The translations under genes and the position numbers were made by a program. The notes under the pieces are model-generated. The model was not told the origin of the DNA, made no database searches, and was given only the letters and a program-made list of their open reading frames with translations. This document shows positions 54,870 through 64,000 of a stretch of 64,000 bases of DNA, piece after piece; positions within the stretch are counted from its first letter, which is position 1; the number at the start of each line of letters is the position of its first letter. Origin of the DNA: Sphingopyxis sp. (GTDB lineage: Bacteria; Pseudomonadota; Alphaproteobacteria; Sphingomonadales; Sphingomonadaceae); contig PNNB01000014.1 of assembly GCA_013823985.1 (NCBI GenBank), forward strand, positions 62,001 to 126,000, given 5' to 3'.

Positions 54870-55748
54870 ATGCTGACCATCACCCCCACCACGCACGATC
54901 TGGGCGCTTTTGAAGTCCGCCGAACATTACCGAGCAAAGCGCGGACGATGGTAGGGCCCTTTATTTTTGTCGATCAGTTTGGGCCAGCCCATTTCGATAT
55001 AGGTGCGGGCATGGATGTGCGGCCGCATCCGCACATCAATCTGGCGACAGTTACCTATTTGTTTGAAGGCGCAATAGATCACCGCGACAGTTTAGGCACA
55101 TTTGCAACCATTCGCCCCGGCGCGCTCAATCTCATGACCGCGGGCAGGGGAATTGTGCACAGCGAACGTACTCCAATGTCCGAACGCGCGACCGGATCGC
55201 CCATATCGGGGATGCAGACATGGCTGGCCTTGCCGGATGGCAAAGAGGAAATCGATCCGGCATTTGAACATGTGGCCAAGGAAAATTTGCCGCTAGTCGA
55301 AACGGACAATGTGTCTGCACGGGTTATCATGGGGTCTCTATGGGGCGTTACGGCACCCACGACCCAACATGCCGAAACCATTTACGCCGACATATTGATG
55401 AGCGCTGGCGCGACGATTCCAATTGATGCCGAAGCGGATGAACGCGCTATTCTGGTTGCGCTTGGATCCGCCAGTCTGGATGGCGAAGCACTGGAACCGC
55501 ACAGTCTTTATATATTGCAACCGGGTCAAGCGATGACCTTGCGCGCGGAAAGCGATTGCCGGGTGATGCTTCTGGGCGGAGAAGCTTTTGCCACACCGCG
55601 TCATGTATGGTGGAATTTTGTGTCTTCCTCGCGCGACAGAATTAATCAGGCCAAATCCGACTGGAAGGCCGGAAACTTCCCGCTCGTACCCGGAGACGAC
55701 AAGGAATCTATTCCCATCCCGGAGGTTCCGTTGACCCGAAGCGCCTGA
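54870..55748 (+). CDS. Pirin family protein
   Basis: 292 residues. Two cupin barrels. The first holds the metal site: VDQFGPAHFDIGAGMDVRPHPHINLATVTYLFEG-like order (PHPHINLATV and IDHRDSLGTF), then LMTAGRGIVHSERTPM. The second barrel has AILVALGSASLDGEAL. Bacterial pirins act as quercetinase-like oxygenases or regulators of pyruvate dehydrogenase. It starts 53 bases after the AraC gene. Confidence 0.94.
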   Translation: MLTITPTTHDLGAFEVRRTLPSKARTMVGPFIFVDQFGPAHFDIGAGMDVRPHPHINLATVTYLFEGAIDHRDSLGTFATIRPGALNLMTAGRGIVHSERTPMSERATGSPISGMQTWLALPDGKEEIDPAFEHVAKENLPLVETDNVSARVIMGSLWGVTAPTTQHAETIYADILMSAGATIPIDAEADERAILVALGSASLDGEALEPHSLYILQPGQAMTLRAESDCRVMLLGGEAFATPRHVWWNFVSSSRDRINQAKSDWKAGNFPLVPGDDKESIPIPEVPLTRSA

Positions 55749-55842
55749 GTTGCCGATTTTTTACAATCAAAATGGACATAATTCTGTTTGAAGCCTGATG
55801 GCGATGCAGATTTCCTATCGCTTACAGAAGGTTAAAACCCGA

Positions 55843-56757
55843 ATGACCGAGCTCTCCCACCACCGCCTGTCTCTCTCGACGGGGATAGAAATGGACGCTT
55901 ACACGGCAGGCGATCCATCGAACCCCGCCATCATATTTCTGCACGGCTTTCCGGAATCACACAGGACATGGCGCCATCAGATTGCTGCCTTCTCCGACCG
56001 CTTTTACTGCATTGCACCGGATCAGCGTGGCTATCGCGGGACATCGAAGCCGCAAGAGGTCGATGCCTACACGGCCGACAAGCTGACTGCGGACATCTTC
56101 GCCCTGGCCGACGCGCTGGACGTAGAGAATTTTATAATTGCCGGTCATGATTGGGGTGGCGCGATTGCCTGGAGTGTCGCTTTAAACGGACAAGCGGGTG
56201 GATTTAATCCTTCTTGGGCCGGTAGAGTGACGCGGGCGATTATCGCAAATGCGCCGCATCCCTTTCTTTTTCAGCGGTTGATGATCACGGATATGAACCA
56301 ACGTGCGGCCAGCCAATATATCCGCGCTTTCCGGGACCCAGCCAACGACGCACTTGTGCGTGAAAAAGGTCTGACGGGACTGCTGCTGGAGACCATCAAA
56401 TGGGACAAGCCGAGCGCGATGGAGCCAGCCGAACGCGCAGCATTGCTTTCGGATTGGGAGGACCGGGACGCCTGTTTCGGTATGCTCAACTGGTATCGTG
56501 CGTCTGCGCTTTATGTTCCAGCAATGGATGAAGATGCGGAATTGCCGGCTTTCGCAGCTGGAGAGTTCCCGCAACTGGCGATACCAACGCTGGTCGTGTG
56601 GGCCATGGACGATCTCGCTTTGCCCGCAAGCAATATAGATGGAATTGAAAAGCTTGTGCCCGCTGTTGTGGTGGAACCGGTCTATGACTGTGGTCATTTC
56701 GTGATTTGGGAAAAACCCGAAGCCGTGAATGCCGCAATGGAGCGGTTTTTAGCTTAA
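55843..56757 (+). CDS. Alpha/beta hydrolase, soluble epoxide hydrolase type
   Basis: 304 residues from the ATG at 55843 (a longer start at 55798 is possible). Oxyanion motif FLHGFPESHRTW, DQRGYRGTSKP, and nucleophile AGHDWGGAIAWSVA with Asp in place of Ser, as in epoxide hydrolases and haloalkane/fluoroacetate dehalogenases. The late catalytic His is in VYDCGHFVIWEKPEAV. Asp nucleophile plus HGFPES favours an epoxide hydrolase, but dehalogenation cannot be ruled out. The stop overlaps the convergent DUF2332 gene (TTAA). Confidence 0.92.
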   Translation: MTELSHHRLSLSTGIEMDAYTAGDPSNPAIIFLHGFPESHRTWRHQIAAFSDRFYCIAPDQRGYRGTSKPQEVDAYTADKLTADIFALADALDVENFIIAGHDWGGAIAWSVALNGQAGGFNPSWAGRVTRAIIANAPHPFLFQRLMITDMNQRAASQYIRAFRDPANDALVREKGLTGLLLETIKWDKPSAMEPAERAALLSDWEDRDACFGMLNWYRASALYVPAMDEDAELPAFAAGEFPQLAIPTLVVWAMDDLALPASNIDGIEKLVPAVVVEPVYDCGHFVIWEKPEAVNAAMERFLA

Positions 56758-57833
56758 GACTGATCGTCAAACCATTCGACCCAAGTGCCATGGGCTTGCG
56801 CCTCGGCCAGCAGATGCCACCGGGGCGGCCCAGGCCAATAGCGTATTTGCAGTTCATGTTTGAAGGTTTTGCGATTCGTTTCCAGCATCATCCAGACGAG
56901 CGGGCGTTCGGCTGAAGCTTTCTGTCCATGCTCTTCTATTGCCGCCGTGATGGCTGCGCGGCGGTCCGCTGGAATATATTGCCAAACGATGCTGTGGTGA
57001 AAAACGCGGGCGATGCCTGCAATTTGTGGTGCCGATAGTCTTTCCAGAACCCAGTCGAGCGCATCGGCTTTCACAACATCCGGCCGTTTCTGAGCGGCGA
57101 GCAAGATGGCTGCATCCATTCGCTCCAACCTTCCGGCATTTTCCGGCCATACATAGCTTTTGACACGCAACGCGGCTTCGGAATCCGACAGGTCGACGGG
57201 GGATTGGTCGCAGCCCGATATATGTACGATCTCGACGTCGGCCTTTGGTGGGGGTGGGCCCCGCCATTCCGGTTTGATTCGCATTGGTGATGTTTCTGGT
57301 CCGGCTTCGACACCACACAGGTCATAATGGTAACGTTCCATCATGGTATTGATGCCAGCGCTTGCACCAATTTCGTTCAACTCGAAACGCGAGCCGACTC
57401 TGTCCGAAAGCCACAGAAGACCCGCCATGAAACTGGCCGACCGTCCCGCTTCGTTCGTTTGCGGCGGTCCATCCAACCAGGGTAGCAGCCGCCGATCATG
57501 ATCGGTCGTCACGGCCGCAACAATGGCGTCAACCTCCGACTGATCCGTAATTTGTCCGCTATATACAGGCAAAAGGCGCGAATCTGCGCCGGTTAGCAGA
57601 AGGTGGTGGAACCCACCGGCAAGCCGCAAGGGCATCGCATCTTCTAAAGGCAAACCCGGCCAATTCGCTATGCGCTTTCCGCATAAAGTGTTCCCGGCCA
57701 TCAAGGCCAACTGGGCTTCGACGATGCGTGCGGTAACAGGGGCGCCGTTTCGACGGCAATGTTCCGCTTGAACCTTGATGCCTTCGGCGACCCTCTGGTC
57801 ATCCATCACACCGATACCGAATGAGTCTGCCAT
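56754..57833 (-). CDS. DUF2332 family protein
   Basis: 359 residues. Marks: QAEHCRRNGAPVTARIVEAQ at the N-terminus, FELNEIGASAGINTMMERYH (glycine-rich motif resembling an AdoMet-binding loop), DWVLERLSAPQIAGIARVFH, and VWMMLETNRKTFKHELQIRY near the end. DUF2332 is widespread and uncharacterised; a methyltransferase-like fold is suggested. It is divergent from hisG with 39 bases between starts. Confidence 0.85.
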   Translation of the reverse strand: MADSFGIGVMDDQRVAEGIKVQAEHCRRNGAPVTARIVEAQLALMAGNTLCGKRIANWPGLPLEDAMPLRLAGGFHHLLLTGADSRLLPVYSGQITDQSEVDAIVAAVTTDHDRRLLPWLDGPPQTNEAGRSASFMAGLLWLSDRVGSRFELNEIGASAGINTMMERYHYDLCGVEAGPETSPMRIKPEWRGPPPPKADVEIVHISGCDQSPVDLSDSEAALRVKSYVWPENAGRLERMDAAILLAAQKRPDVVKADALDWVLERLSAPQIAGIARVFHHSIVWQYIPADRRAAITAAIEEHGQKASAERPLVWMMLETNRKTFKHELQIRYWPGPPRWHLLAEAQAHGTWVEWFDDQS

Positions 57834-57872
57834 ATTGCCCTTTCCGCCTTCGGCCCCTAAAGCGCGCCCATT

Positions 57873-58529
57873 GTGACCGAACGCATCATCTTTGCAATCC
57901 CCAAGGGACGGATTTTGGACGAAGCTCTACCGCTTATGCAAAGCGCGGGTATTGAGCCGGAATCGTCCTTTTTCGACGACAGCAGCCGGGCGCTGTTGTT
58001 CGCGACGAACAACCCGCACATGAGCATCATTCGCGTGCGCGCTTTTGACGTGGCTACCTTTGTTGCCCATGGCGCTGCGCATATCGGTATTGTCGGGTCG
58101 GATGTTATTGACGAGTTCGACTATTCCGAACTCTACGCGCCCGTTGATCTGGGTATCGGTCGCTGCCGGATATCGGTCGCCATGCCTGCGGGCGCTTCGG
58201 ACTCCGCAAATGGCGGTCATATCCGCGTCGCTACCAAATATCCGACAACGACCAGCCGCTATTATCAGGCGCAGGGTGTACAGGCCGAATGTGTGAAATT
58301 GAACGGCGCGATGGAGCTTGCACCGTCTCTCGGTCTTGCAGGTCGGATTGTCGACCTTGTGTCGTCAGGTAGGACATTGGCCGAAAATGGCCTTGTCGAA
58401 ACAAATATCATTTCGCAGGTTTCGGCCCGGCTTATCGTCAATCGGGCTGCCTACAAGATGATGAGCGGGACTTTACCCGCATTGGTTGAGCGCTTCCGGA
58501 CATTGTCAGGCGAACGTGCGGCGGCTTGA
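57873..58529 (+). CDS. hisG: ATP phosphoribosyltransferase, short form
   Basis: 218 residues, GTG start. First step of histidine synthesis. Motifs: [33 protein letters not shown] [18 protein letters not shown], and the PRPP loop [18 protein letters not shown]. The short form lacks the regulatory C-terminal domain and needs HisZ, which is not in this window. Its 3' end overlaps hisD by 14 bases. Confidence 0.95.
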   Translation: MTERIIFAIPKGRILDEALPLMQSAGIEPESSFFDDSSRALLFATNNPHMSIIRVRAFDVATFVAHGAAHIGIVGSDVIDEFDYSELYAPVDLGIGRCRISVAMPAGASDSANGGHIRVATKYPTTTSRYYQAQGVQAECVKLNGAMELAPSLGLAGRIVDLVSSGRTLAENGLVETNIISQVSARLIVNRAAYKMMSGTLPALVERFRTLSGERAAA

Positions 58530-59805
58530 TTCCTCGGCCAAGGGCTTCGACGAAGCTTTTGACGCGCTGGTCAACGACCGGCGTGAAACCGATTCCGACG
58601 TGTCGAGCATTGTCGAGCAGACCATCCGGAACGTGCGCGCGCGGGGCGATGTAACGCTGCTCGAGATGACCCAGCGCTTTGACGGGTTCGATTTGAACAA
58701 AGAAGGCTGGCAAGTCGATGCCGCCACATGCAAGGCCGCTTTTGATGGTCTCGCGCCTGATTTGCGCGATGCCCTGAAACTGGCAGCAAAGCGCATTGAG
58801 GCCTACCATAAGGCGCAATTGCCCAAGGACCGCGACTATACCGACAAGGCTGGTGTTCGCCTTGGGGCGCGCTGGTCGGCTGTGGATGCGGCGGGTGTCT
58901 ATGTGCCCGGCGGCCGGGCGGCCTATCCGTCCTCGGTTTTGATGAACGCCATTCCTGCCAAGGTGGCAGGCGTAGAGCGCCTCGTCATGGTTACGCCAAC
59001 GCCGGGTGGCGAGGTGAACCCAACCGTGATGGCAGCGGCGCATTTGGCTGGTGTTGATGAGATATGGCGCGTTGGCGGCGCTCAGGCTATTGCCGCGCTT
59101 GCCTACGGAACCGACCGAATCCGTCCAGTCGATGTGATCACAGGCCCCGGAAATGCATGGGTCGCTGAGGCGAAGCGTCAATTATATGGCGTGGTTGGCA
59201 TCGACATGGTCGCTGGACCATCCGAAATTGTCGTTGTCGCCGATGCCAAAAATAAAGCTGAATGGATCGCCGCCGATTTGCTTAGTCAGGCGGAGCATGA
59301 TCCGACCAGCCAATCGATATTGTTCACCGACAACGCGGTCTTTGCGGATAAAGTCGCTTTGGCCGTCGATGCTCAGATCGCTGGACTGGCAACCGGTGCC
59401 GTGGCGGGGCAAAGCTGGTCGGCCAATGGTGCGATCATCGTCGTCAAAAATCTCGAAGAAGCAATGCCGCTTGTGAACCGCCTGGCAGCCGAGCATCTGG
59501 AGCTAGCGGTTGATGACGACCGGGCCGAAGCGCTGTTTGATCTGGTGCGCCATGCAGGTTCGGTCTTCCTCGGCCGTATGACACCCGAAGCCATCGGTGA
59601 TTATGTGGCGGGTCCGAACCATGTTCTGCCGACGGGCCGCCGTGCGCGCTTTTCGTCCGGTTTATCGGTGCTCGACTTCATGAAGCGCACCAGCTTTATC
59701 GCGCTTGATGCGGAATCCATCAAAGCCATTGGTCCGGCAGCCGCAACATTGGCCGATGCCGAAGGTTTACCCGCACACGCCGCAAGCGTCAGGAAAAGAT
59801 TATGA
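58516..59805 (+). CDS. hisD: Histidinol dehydrogenase
   Basis: 429 residues from the GTG at 58516 inside the hisG end; this start gives [14 protein letters not shown], as in relatives. Zn/NAD enzyme oxidising histidinol to histidine. [69 protein letters not shown] (zinc His) and [10 protein letters not shown] are standard. Its stop overlaps nusB (ATGA). Confidence 0.96.
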   Translation: MRRLDSSAKGFDEAFDALVNDRRETDSDVSSIVEQTIRNVRARGDVTLLEMTQRFDGFDLNKEGWQVDAATCKAAFDGLAPDLRDALKLAAKRIEAYHKAQLPKDRDYTDKAGVRLGARWSAVDAAGVYVPGGRAAYPSSVLMNAIPAKVAGVERLVMVTPTPGGEVNPTVMAAAHLAGVDEIWRVGGAQAIAALAYGTDRIRPVDVITGPGNAWVAEAKRQLYGVVGIDMVAGPSEIVVVADAKNKAEWIAADLLSQAEHDPTSQSILFTDNAVFADKVALAVDAQIAGLATGAVAGQSWSANGAIIVVKNLEEAMPLVNRLAAEHLELAVDDDRAEALFDLVRHAGSVFLGRMTPEAIGDYVAGPNHVLPTGRRARFSSGLSVLDFMKRTSFIALDAESIKAIGPAAATLADAEGLPAHAASVRKRL

Positions 59806-60251
59806 AATCCCGCAATTCCAAATCCCGCTCGGCTGCGCGTCTGGCCGCTGTGCAGGCACTTTATCAAATGGACATGGAAAAGGTCGGCTTGGCCCGCTTG
59901 CTTGATGAATTTCATGCGCACCGTCTTGGAGCCGAGATCGAAGACGCGCAATATGCCGATGCCGAGGTCGATTTTTTCGACGACGTCGTCGCAGGCGTGA
60001 ACGCACGGCGCACGGAAATTGATGCTTTGGTCGAGGGCAAGCTTGGCGAAATGTGGAAGATGGGGCGGCTCGACAAGACGATGCTGCAGATTTTGCGTTG
60101 CGGTACCTATGAGCTCATTGCACGCGCCGACATCCCGACCGGAGCGGTTATTGACGAATATATGGACGTGGCGCATGCCTTTTTTGACAAAAAGGATGCA
60201 AAGTTCGTCAACGGTTTGCTCGACGCGGTGGCAAAAGACGTTCGCGGATAA
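59802..60251 (+). CDS. nusB: Transcription antitermination factor NusB
   Basis: 149 residues. It binds boxA RNA with S10 during rRNA antitermination. SARLAAVQALYQMDMEKVG, GKLGEMWKMGRLDKTMLQIL, ILRCGTYELIARADIPTGAV, IDEYMDVAHAFFDKKDAKFV and NGLLDAVAKDVRG match the family. Coupled to hisD by a four-base overlap; the ribH that often precedes nusB is at 11.7 kb here. Confidence 0.96.
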   Translation: MKSRNSKSRSAARLAAVQALYQMDMEKVGLARLLDEFHAHRLGAEIEDAQYADAEVDFFDDVVAGVNARRTEIDALVEGKLGEMWKMGRLDKTMLQILRCGTYELIARADIPTGAVIDEYMDVAHAFFDKKDAKFVNGLLDAVAKDVRG

Positions 60252-60327
60252 GTCGCACGAAGTCGCGGCAATAGCAGCTCCGCCTAAACCAGTTCTAGAT
60301 GTGTGCAGCTTGGGCTAGTGTCCCTCC

Positions 60328-61242
60328 ATGACCTCCGAATCCACCTTCATCAATCTCATGCGGGCATTGGCGACCGACCCTTCGGCGCGGAGTTTGCTGG
60401 ATGATTGTGCGGTGATTAGCGTGGGTGCGGAAAACCTCATCCTGACCCATGACATGATGGCTGAGGGTGTCCACTGGCTATCGAACGCCGATCCCGCCGA
60501 TGTGGCTTGGAAGCTCGTCGCTTCCAATCTTTCGGATCTTGCGTCCAAAGGCGCCCGACCTTTGGGCGTTTTGCTGGGCTTCATGTTGGGCGAAGATGCA
60601 TGGGATCGCGCGTTCGCGGCGGGCTTACAAACTGCGTTAGTTCATTTCGACGTCCCTTTGCTGGGCGGTGACACAGTTGCAAATCGCGGGGACAAGCGGG
60701 CTCTGGGGCTGACCGCCATCGGTGCGGCAACCTATACCCCCGTTCCCGCGCGCAGCGGTGCGCGGCCCGGTGACATGGTGTATCTGACGGGGACTTTGGG
60801 CGATGCCTTGGCCGGCTTTGAATTGATCGAGGCTGGATTTGATGAAGTCGGGCCTTTGGCCAATGCCTATAACCGACCTGAGCCCCGCCTGACCGAAGGT
60901 CAGCTATTGGCGCCCTTGGTCCATGCGATGATGGACATATCCGACGGACTTTTGATCGATGCCGAACGACTGGCGTCGGCGAGTAAAGTTGAAATAGGGA
61001 TCGACCTTGCCCGCGTTCCTTTGTCGCCTTCCTATATAAGCTATCGCGGCGATGCGCTGGAAAGCCGGATGCAGGCGGCAAGTTGGGGGGACGATTACCA
61101 ATTGCTTTTTACCGCCGCGCCTGAAATTGATCTTCCGATTGCCGCCACGCAGGTCGGCGATGTGCGCGAGGGGACGGGCCTGTCGCTTTATGACGCGGAG
61201 CGACGGATAGCTTTGCCGCCGTCGCTTGGATATCAACACTAG
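60328..61242 (+). CDS. thiL: Thiamine-monophosphate kinase
   Basis: 304 residues. It phosphorylates TMP to the active cofactor TPP. LLDDCAVISVGAENLILTHD and MMAEGVHWLSNADPADVAWK (metal-binding His and Asp), VASNLSDLASKGARPLGVLL, LLGGDTVANRGDKRALGLTA, and MMDISDGLLIDAERL with WGDDYQLLF are all typical of ThiL. It follows nusB after 76 bases, a pairing common in alphaproteobacteria. Confidence 0.95.
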   Translation: MTSESTFINLMRALATDPSARSLLDDCAVISVGAENLILTHDMMAEGVHWLSNADPADVAWKLVASNLSDLASKGARPLGVLLGFMLGEDAWDRAFAAGLQTALVHFDVPLLGGDTVANRGDKRALGLTAIGAATYTPVPARSGARPGDMVYLTGTLGDALAGFELIEAGFDEVGPLANAYNRPEPRLTEGQLLAPLVHAMMDISDGLLIDAERLASASKVEIGIDLARVPLSPSYISYRGDALESRMQAASWGDDYQLLFTAAPEIDLPIAATQVGDVREGTGLSLYDAERRIALPPSLGYQH

Positions 61243-61261
61243 GGAGCAAGTCGGCCCGAAA

Positions 61262-61299
61262 GGCGGCTTTTAAGGGTTGCGTTCCCGCTTGAAGCCGCC
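61262..61299 (+). other. Stem-loop between thiL and hppA
   Basis: GGCGGCTT (61262-61269) pairs with AAGCCGCC (61292-61299); the 22-base loop can form a second small stem (GGG/CCC). No T run follows. It may be a weak terminator of thiL or part of the hppA leader. Confidence 0.4.
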
Positions 61300-61382
61300 C
61301 TATAGCCATGCGGCTTGCATCTTCTGGGAGGAGGGTGCCATTCTATGCTGTTCCAGCAAACTAAGAGGGGAGAGGACATTTC

Positions 61383-63479
61383 ATGTCTCTGACAGTAATC
61401 GCAATATTATGCGGGTTACTGGCCGTTGTGTACGGCTTTGTAACCAGCCGCCAGGTGCTTAGCGCATCTGCCGGCAACGAAAAAATGCAGGAAATCGCTG
61501 CCGCCATTCAAGAGGGGGCGCAGGCTTATTTGGGCCGTCAATATCGTACGATTGCCATCGTTGGTGTCGTCGTGGCGATTTTGGTGGCGCTGTTTCTAGG
61601 CGTTATTCCAACCATCGGCTTTGTGATTGGCGCCGTGCTTTCGGGCGTTGCAGGCTATATCGGGATGAACATCTCGGTTCGTGCCAACGTCCGCACCGCT
61701 GCCGCTGCGCAAACGGGCTTGCAAGCAGGGTTGACCATGGCGTTTCGCGCCGGGGCCATCACCGGTATGCTTGTTGCTGGTTTGGCGCTGCTCGCGATCG
61801 CGGTGTTCTTTTGGTATTTGACCGATATTCGCGGGTTTGCACCAAATGATCGTGCCGTTGTTGATGCGCTTGTCGCATTGGCTTTCGGCGCATCGCTGAT
61901 CTCGATCTTTGCACGTCTCGGCGGTGGTATCTTCACCAAGGCTGCAGACGTCGGCGCCGACCTTGTCGGTAAGGTTGAAGCGGGCATTCCAGAGGATGAT
62001 CCACGCAACCCAGCTGTTATCGCCGACAATGTGGGCGACAATGTTGGCGATTGTGCAGGTATGGCTGCTGACTTGTTTGAAACCTATGTGGTGACGGTTG
62101 GCGCAACCATGGTGTTGATTGCTCTGTTGGTGAAGGGCGTGACCGATGCCGGTCTGTTCCTCAACCTGATGAGCCTTCCGCTCCTGATTGGTGGCGTGTG
62201 CGTGATCACCTCGATCATCGGAACCTATTTCGTCCGTCTGGGCGGTGGTACCAATGTCATGGGCGCTATGTACAAGGGCTTCCTTGTCACCGCGATCCTG
62301 TCGGTGCCAGCAATCTGGTTCGCCATCAGCACCGCGTTGGGCGGCATGGAAGTGAATGTCGGCGGGTTTACCGGTCGGACGTTATTCTACTGCTCGCTGC
62401 TCGGTCTGATCGTAACCGGCCTGATCATCTGGATCACCGAATATTATACCGGTACCAACTATCGCCCGGTGCGTTCTATCGCGAAAGCTTCGGAAACGGG
62501 CCACGGCACGAACGTCATTCAAGGTCTGGCGATCAGCCTTGAATCGACCGCAATGCCAACCATCGTCATCTGCGCCGGTATCATTATCGCGTTCCAGTTG
62601 GCGGGCGTTATCGGTATCGCCTTTGCGGCAACCGCGATGCTGGCCTTGGCCGGTATGGTCGTAGCACTGGACGCATATGGTCCGGTTACCGACAACGCAG
62701 GCGGTATTGCCGAAATGGCAGGTCTGGATGAATCGGTTCGTGAAAAGACCGACCTTCTCGACGCCGTAGGTAACACGACAAAGGCTGTGACCAAGGGCTA
62801 TGCCATTGGTTCGGCAGGTCTTGCGGCACTGGTGCTCTTCGCGGCCTATACCACCGACTTGCGGGAGTTCTTCCCTGAATTGCAGGTCAATTTCAGCCTC
62901 GAAAACCCCTATGTCATTGTCGGGCTTCTGCTCGGCGCGCTTCTGCCGTACCTGTTCGGTGCGATGGGCATGACCGCTGTGGGCCGTGCGGCTGGGGAAG
63001 TGGTGAAGGACGTTCGTGACCAGTTCGCGAATGATCCTGGCATCATGACCTACGCATCAAAGCCCAACTATGCCCGCACGGTTGACCTTGTTACCAAGGC
63101 TGCCATCAAGGAAATGATCATTCCGTCGCTGTTGCCTGTTTTGGCACCAATTGCGGTGTATTTTATCATTACTGCGGTTGCTGGTCAGGCCGAAGGCTTT
63201 GCGGCACTCGGTGCGCTTCTTCTCGGTGTTATCGTCGGCGGTCTTTTCGTCGCTATCTCGATGACATCAGGCGGCGGTGCATGGGATAACGCAAAGAAGT
63301 ATATCGAAGACGGTAATCATGGTGGCAAAGGTTCGGAAGCCCATAAGGCAGCCGTAACCGGCGATACGGTCGGCGATCCTTACAAGGATACCGCTGGTCC
63401 TGCCGTGAACCCGATGATCAAGATCACCAACATCGTGGCCTTGCTCCTCCTCGCCGCATTGGCACATGGCGGCATGTAA
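61383..63479 (+). CDS. hppA: Membrane-bound H+-translocating pyrophosphatase (K+-independent type)
   Basis: 698 residues with about 16 membrane segments and AGGGGAGAGG before the ATG. It couples hydrolysis of pyrophosphate to proton pumping. Active-site motifs: [40 protein letters not shown] and [17 protein letters not shown]. The stretch [19 protein letters not shown] has Lys after NTT and Thr two residues on, the K+-independent signature (K+-dependent enzymes have Ala and Gly there). A terminator follows. Confidence 0.97.
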   Translation: MSLTVIAILCGLLAVVYGFVTSRQVLSASAGNEKMQEIAAAIQEGAQAYLGRQYRTIAIVGVVVAILVALFLGVIPTIGFVIGAVLSGVAGYIGMNISVRANVRTAAAAQTGLQAGLTMAFRAGAITGMLVAGLALLAIAVFFWYLTDIRGFAPNDRAVVDALVALAFGASLISIFARLGGGIFTKAADVGADLVGKVEAGIPEDDPRNPAVIADNVGDNVGDCAGMAADLFETYVVTVGATMVLIALLVKGVTDAGLFLNLMSLPLLIGGVCVITSIIGTYFVRLGGGTNVMGAMYKGFLVTAILSVPAIWFAISTALGGMEVNVGGFTGRTLFYCSLLGLIVTGLIIWITEYYTGTNYRPVRSIAKASETGHGTNVIQGLAISLESTAMPTIVICAGIIIAFQLAGVIGIAFAATAMLALAGMVVALDAYGPVTDNAGGIAEMAGLDESVREKTDLLDAVGNTTKAVTKGYAIGSAGLAALVLFAAYTTDLREFFPELQVNFSLENPYVIVGLLLGALLPYLFGAMGMTAVGRAAGEVVKDVRDQFANDPGIMTYASKPNYARTVDLVTKAAIKEMIIPSLLPVLAPIAVYFIITAVAGQAEGFAALGALLLGVIVGGLFVAISMTSGGGAWDNAKKYIEDGNHGGKGSEAHKAAVTGDTVGDPYKDTAGPAVNPMIKITNIVALLLLAALAHGGM

Positions 63480-63502
63480 CTTCCGTATTACATGCTAAAT
63501 GA

Positions 63503-63540
63503 AAACCCCGTCGGAAGCGATTCCGGCGGGGTTTCTTTTT
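63503..63540 (+). terminator. Rho-independent terminator of hppA
   Basis: 14-bp stem AAACCCCG-T-CGGAA (63503-63516) / TTCCG-G-CGGGGTTT (63521-63534), one G-U pair, GCGA loop, followed by CTTTTT. Confidence 0.93.
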
Positions 63541-63657
63541 GTCAAAATCGCGCACGTTCCAAAAAAAGCGCCGTAATTATATTTCACCCGGCTTGCGTCT
63601 CTTTTCGTCCCGCTTATAACCCGATTCACAACCATTATTTGCCGGGGAGCAATAGTA

Positions 63658-64000
63658 ATGAAGAGCAAGATTTTGAGTGCGTTACTTGTGGGCACTTTTT
63701 CGGTAGCATCCACCGCAGCAATGGCGGGAGATCAAGATGCATCGGCAAGTCCCGCTCTATACGCCGCACAAGCAGCAACGGGAAATGTTGATAATCGCAC
63801 GATCGTGGTCAAAGCACCCCGCGGCAAGGTAGACACTGCCGTTTTTGGCAAGCGCCCCTTTATGCGTTCGCCCGTTTTGTCGCCCGACGGCTCCAAGATC
63901 GCCGTCATGATGACCAAGGACGGTGTCGATAATCTGGGCTATATTGACGTGACAAAGCCGGGTTCGGCACCCGTTTTCTTTGCACAGGCAGAAGAGTTCC
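63658..64000 (+). CDS. Exported protein, N-terminal part; possible S9 peptidase-like beta-propeller (3' end beyond window)
   Basis: The frame is open from the ATG at 63658 (GGGGAGC upstream) to the window edge, 114 codons. A Sec signal peptide is clear: MKSKILSALLVGTFSVASTA then AMAGDQDA. The region FMRSPVLSPDGSKIAVMMTK and NLGYIDVTKPGSAPVFFA reads like the first WD40/PD40 blade of a prolyl-oligopeptidase family (S9) propeller. The catalytic domain would lie outside the window, so the enzyme class is a guess. Confidence 0.75.
   Translation, partial: MKSKILSALLVGTFSVASTAAMAGDQDASASPALYAAQAATGNVDNRTIVVKAPRGKVDTAVFGKRPFMRSPVLSPDGSKIAVMMTKDGVDNLGYIDVTKPGSAPVFFAQAEEF

Overview
The window is 64 kb of ordinary-looking chromosome from an alphaproteobacterium. 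Sphingomonadales (a Sphingopyxis/Sphingorhabdus-like organism) is the best guess. The reasons are the gene repertoire (ATP12 chaperone, SspB, NrsF-type anti-sigma factor, HisG/HisD followed by NusB/ThiL, K+-independent H+-pyrophosphatase), moderate GC content, frequent GTG starts, and a fold-back intergenic repeat built on a CTGAACTTGTTTCAGGG core that I associate with sphingomonads. I see no phage, insertion sequence, CRISPR array or rRNA. There is one tRNA gene, tRNA-Val(CAC).

Layout. 1-9.1 kb: the 3' end of an acyl-CoA synthetase gene, a 235-bp fold-back element, dinB, a TetR regulator, tRNA-Val, then a + strand catabolic cluster. That cluster holds a nitronate monooxygenase, a small unknown protein, an APH-type kinase fused to a DUF6285-like domain, an acyl-CoA dehydrogenase, a TIGR03084-type protein and a secreted amidohydrolase. 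The kinase/dehydrogenase pair resembles the LvaA+LvaB / LvaC chemistry that removes 4-hydroxyl groups from acyl-CoAs through a phosphorylated intermediate. 9-17 kb: a DUF2855 gene on the minus strand, a ribB with an N-terminal helix-turn-helix and a degenerate GTP-cyclohydrolase-like tail coupled to ribH, then a methylcrotonyl-CoA carboxylase pair with a MaoC hydratase and a CitE-family lyase (leucine/isovalerate route).

17-25 kb: acnA, two small proteins, a PAS-GGDEF-EAL-PilZ protein, and several small envelope or hypothetical genes. 25-31 kb: the overlapping set crcB, RluA-family pseudouridine synthase, HAD phosphatase, membrane protein, ATP12, followed by DUF3429, gmk, DUF2585, a small hydrophobic protein, fumC and sspB. 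32.5-35.2 kb: hisBHAF. 35.2-36.4 kb: an ECF sigma factor with its NrsF-type membrane anti-sigma factor. 36.6-38.8 kb: groESL behind a perfect CIRCE operator and ending in a strong terminator. 39-45 kb: kup, a pseudouridine synthase, a RoxA-like ribosomal oxygenase, an HPP membrane protein and small metabolic genes. 45.4-48.2 kb: cysS, a nitroreductase and an isoprenylcysteine-methyltransferase-like membrane protein.

48.3-53.9 kb: a minus-strand operon J-domain protein - cobS - peroxiredoxin - lipoprotein hydrolase - cobT, with bolA divergent. No cobN is present, so CobS/CobT may act as an AAA+/VWA chaperone here. 54-57.8 kb: an AraC-type regulator, a pirin, an epoxide-hydrolase-like enzyme and a DUF2332 protein. 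57.9-61.2 kb: hisG (short form), hisD, nusB and thiL. 61.4-63.5 kb: hppA with a terminator. The window ends inside an exported protein with a beta-propeller-like start, possibly an S9 peptidase.

Most of the window is housekeeping. The least routine items are the fused kinase/dehydrogenase module, the HTH-RibB-RibA-like fusion, the cobS...cobT operon with interposed envelope redox genes, and the two copies of the fold-back repeat. I see no convincing wholly new system.
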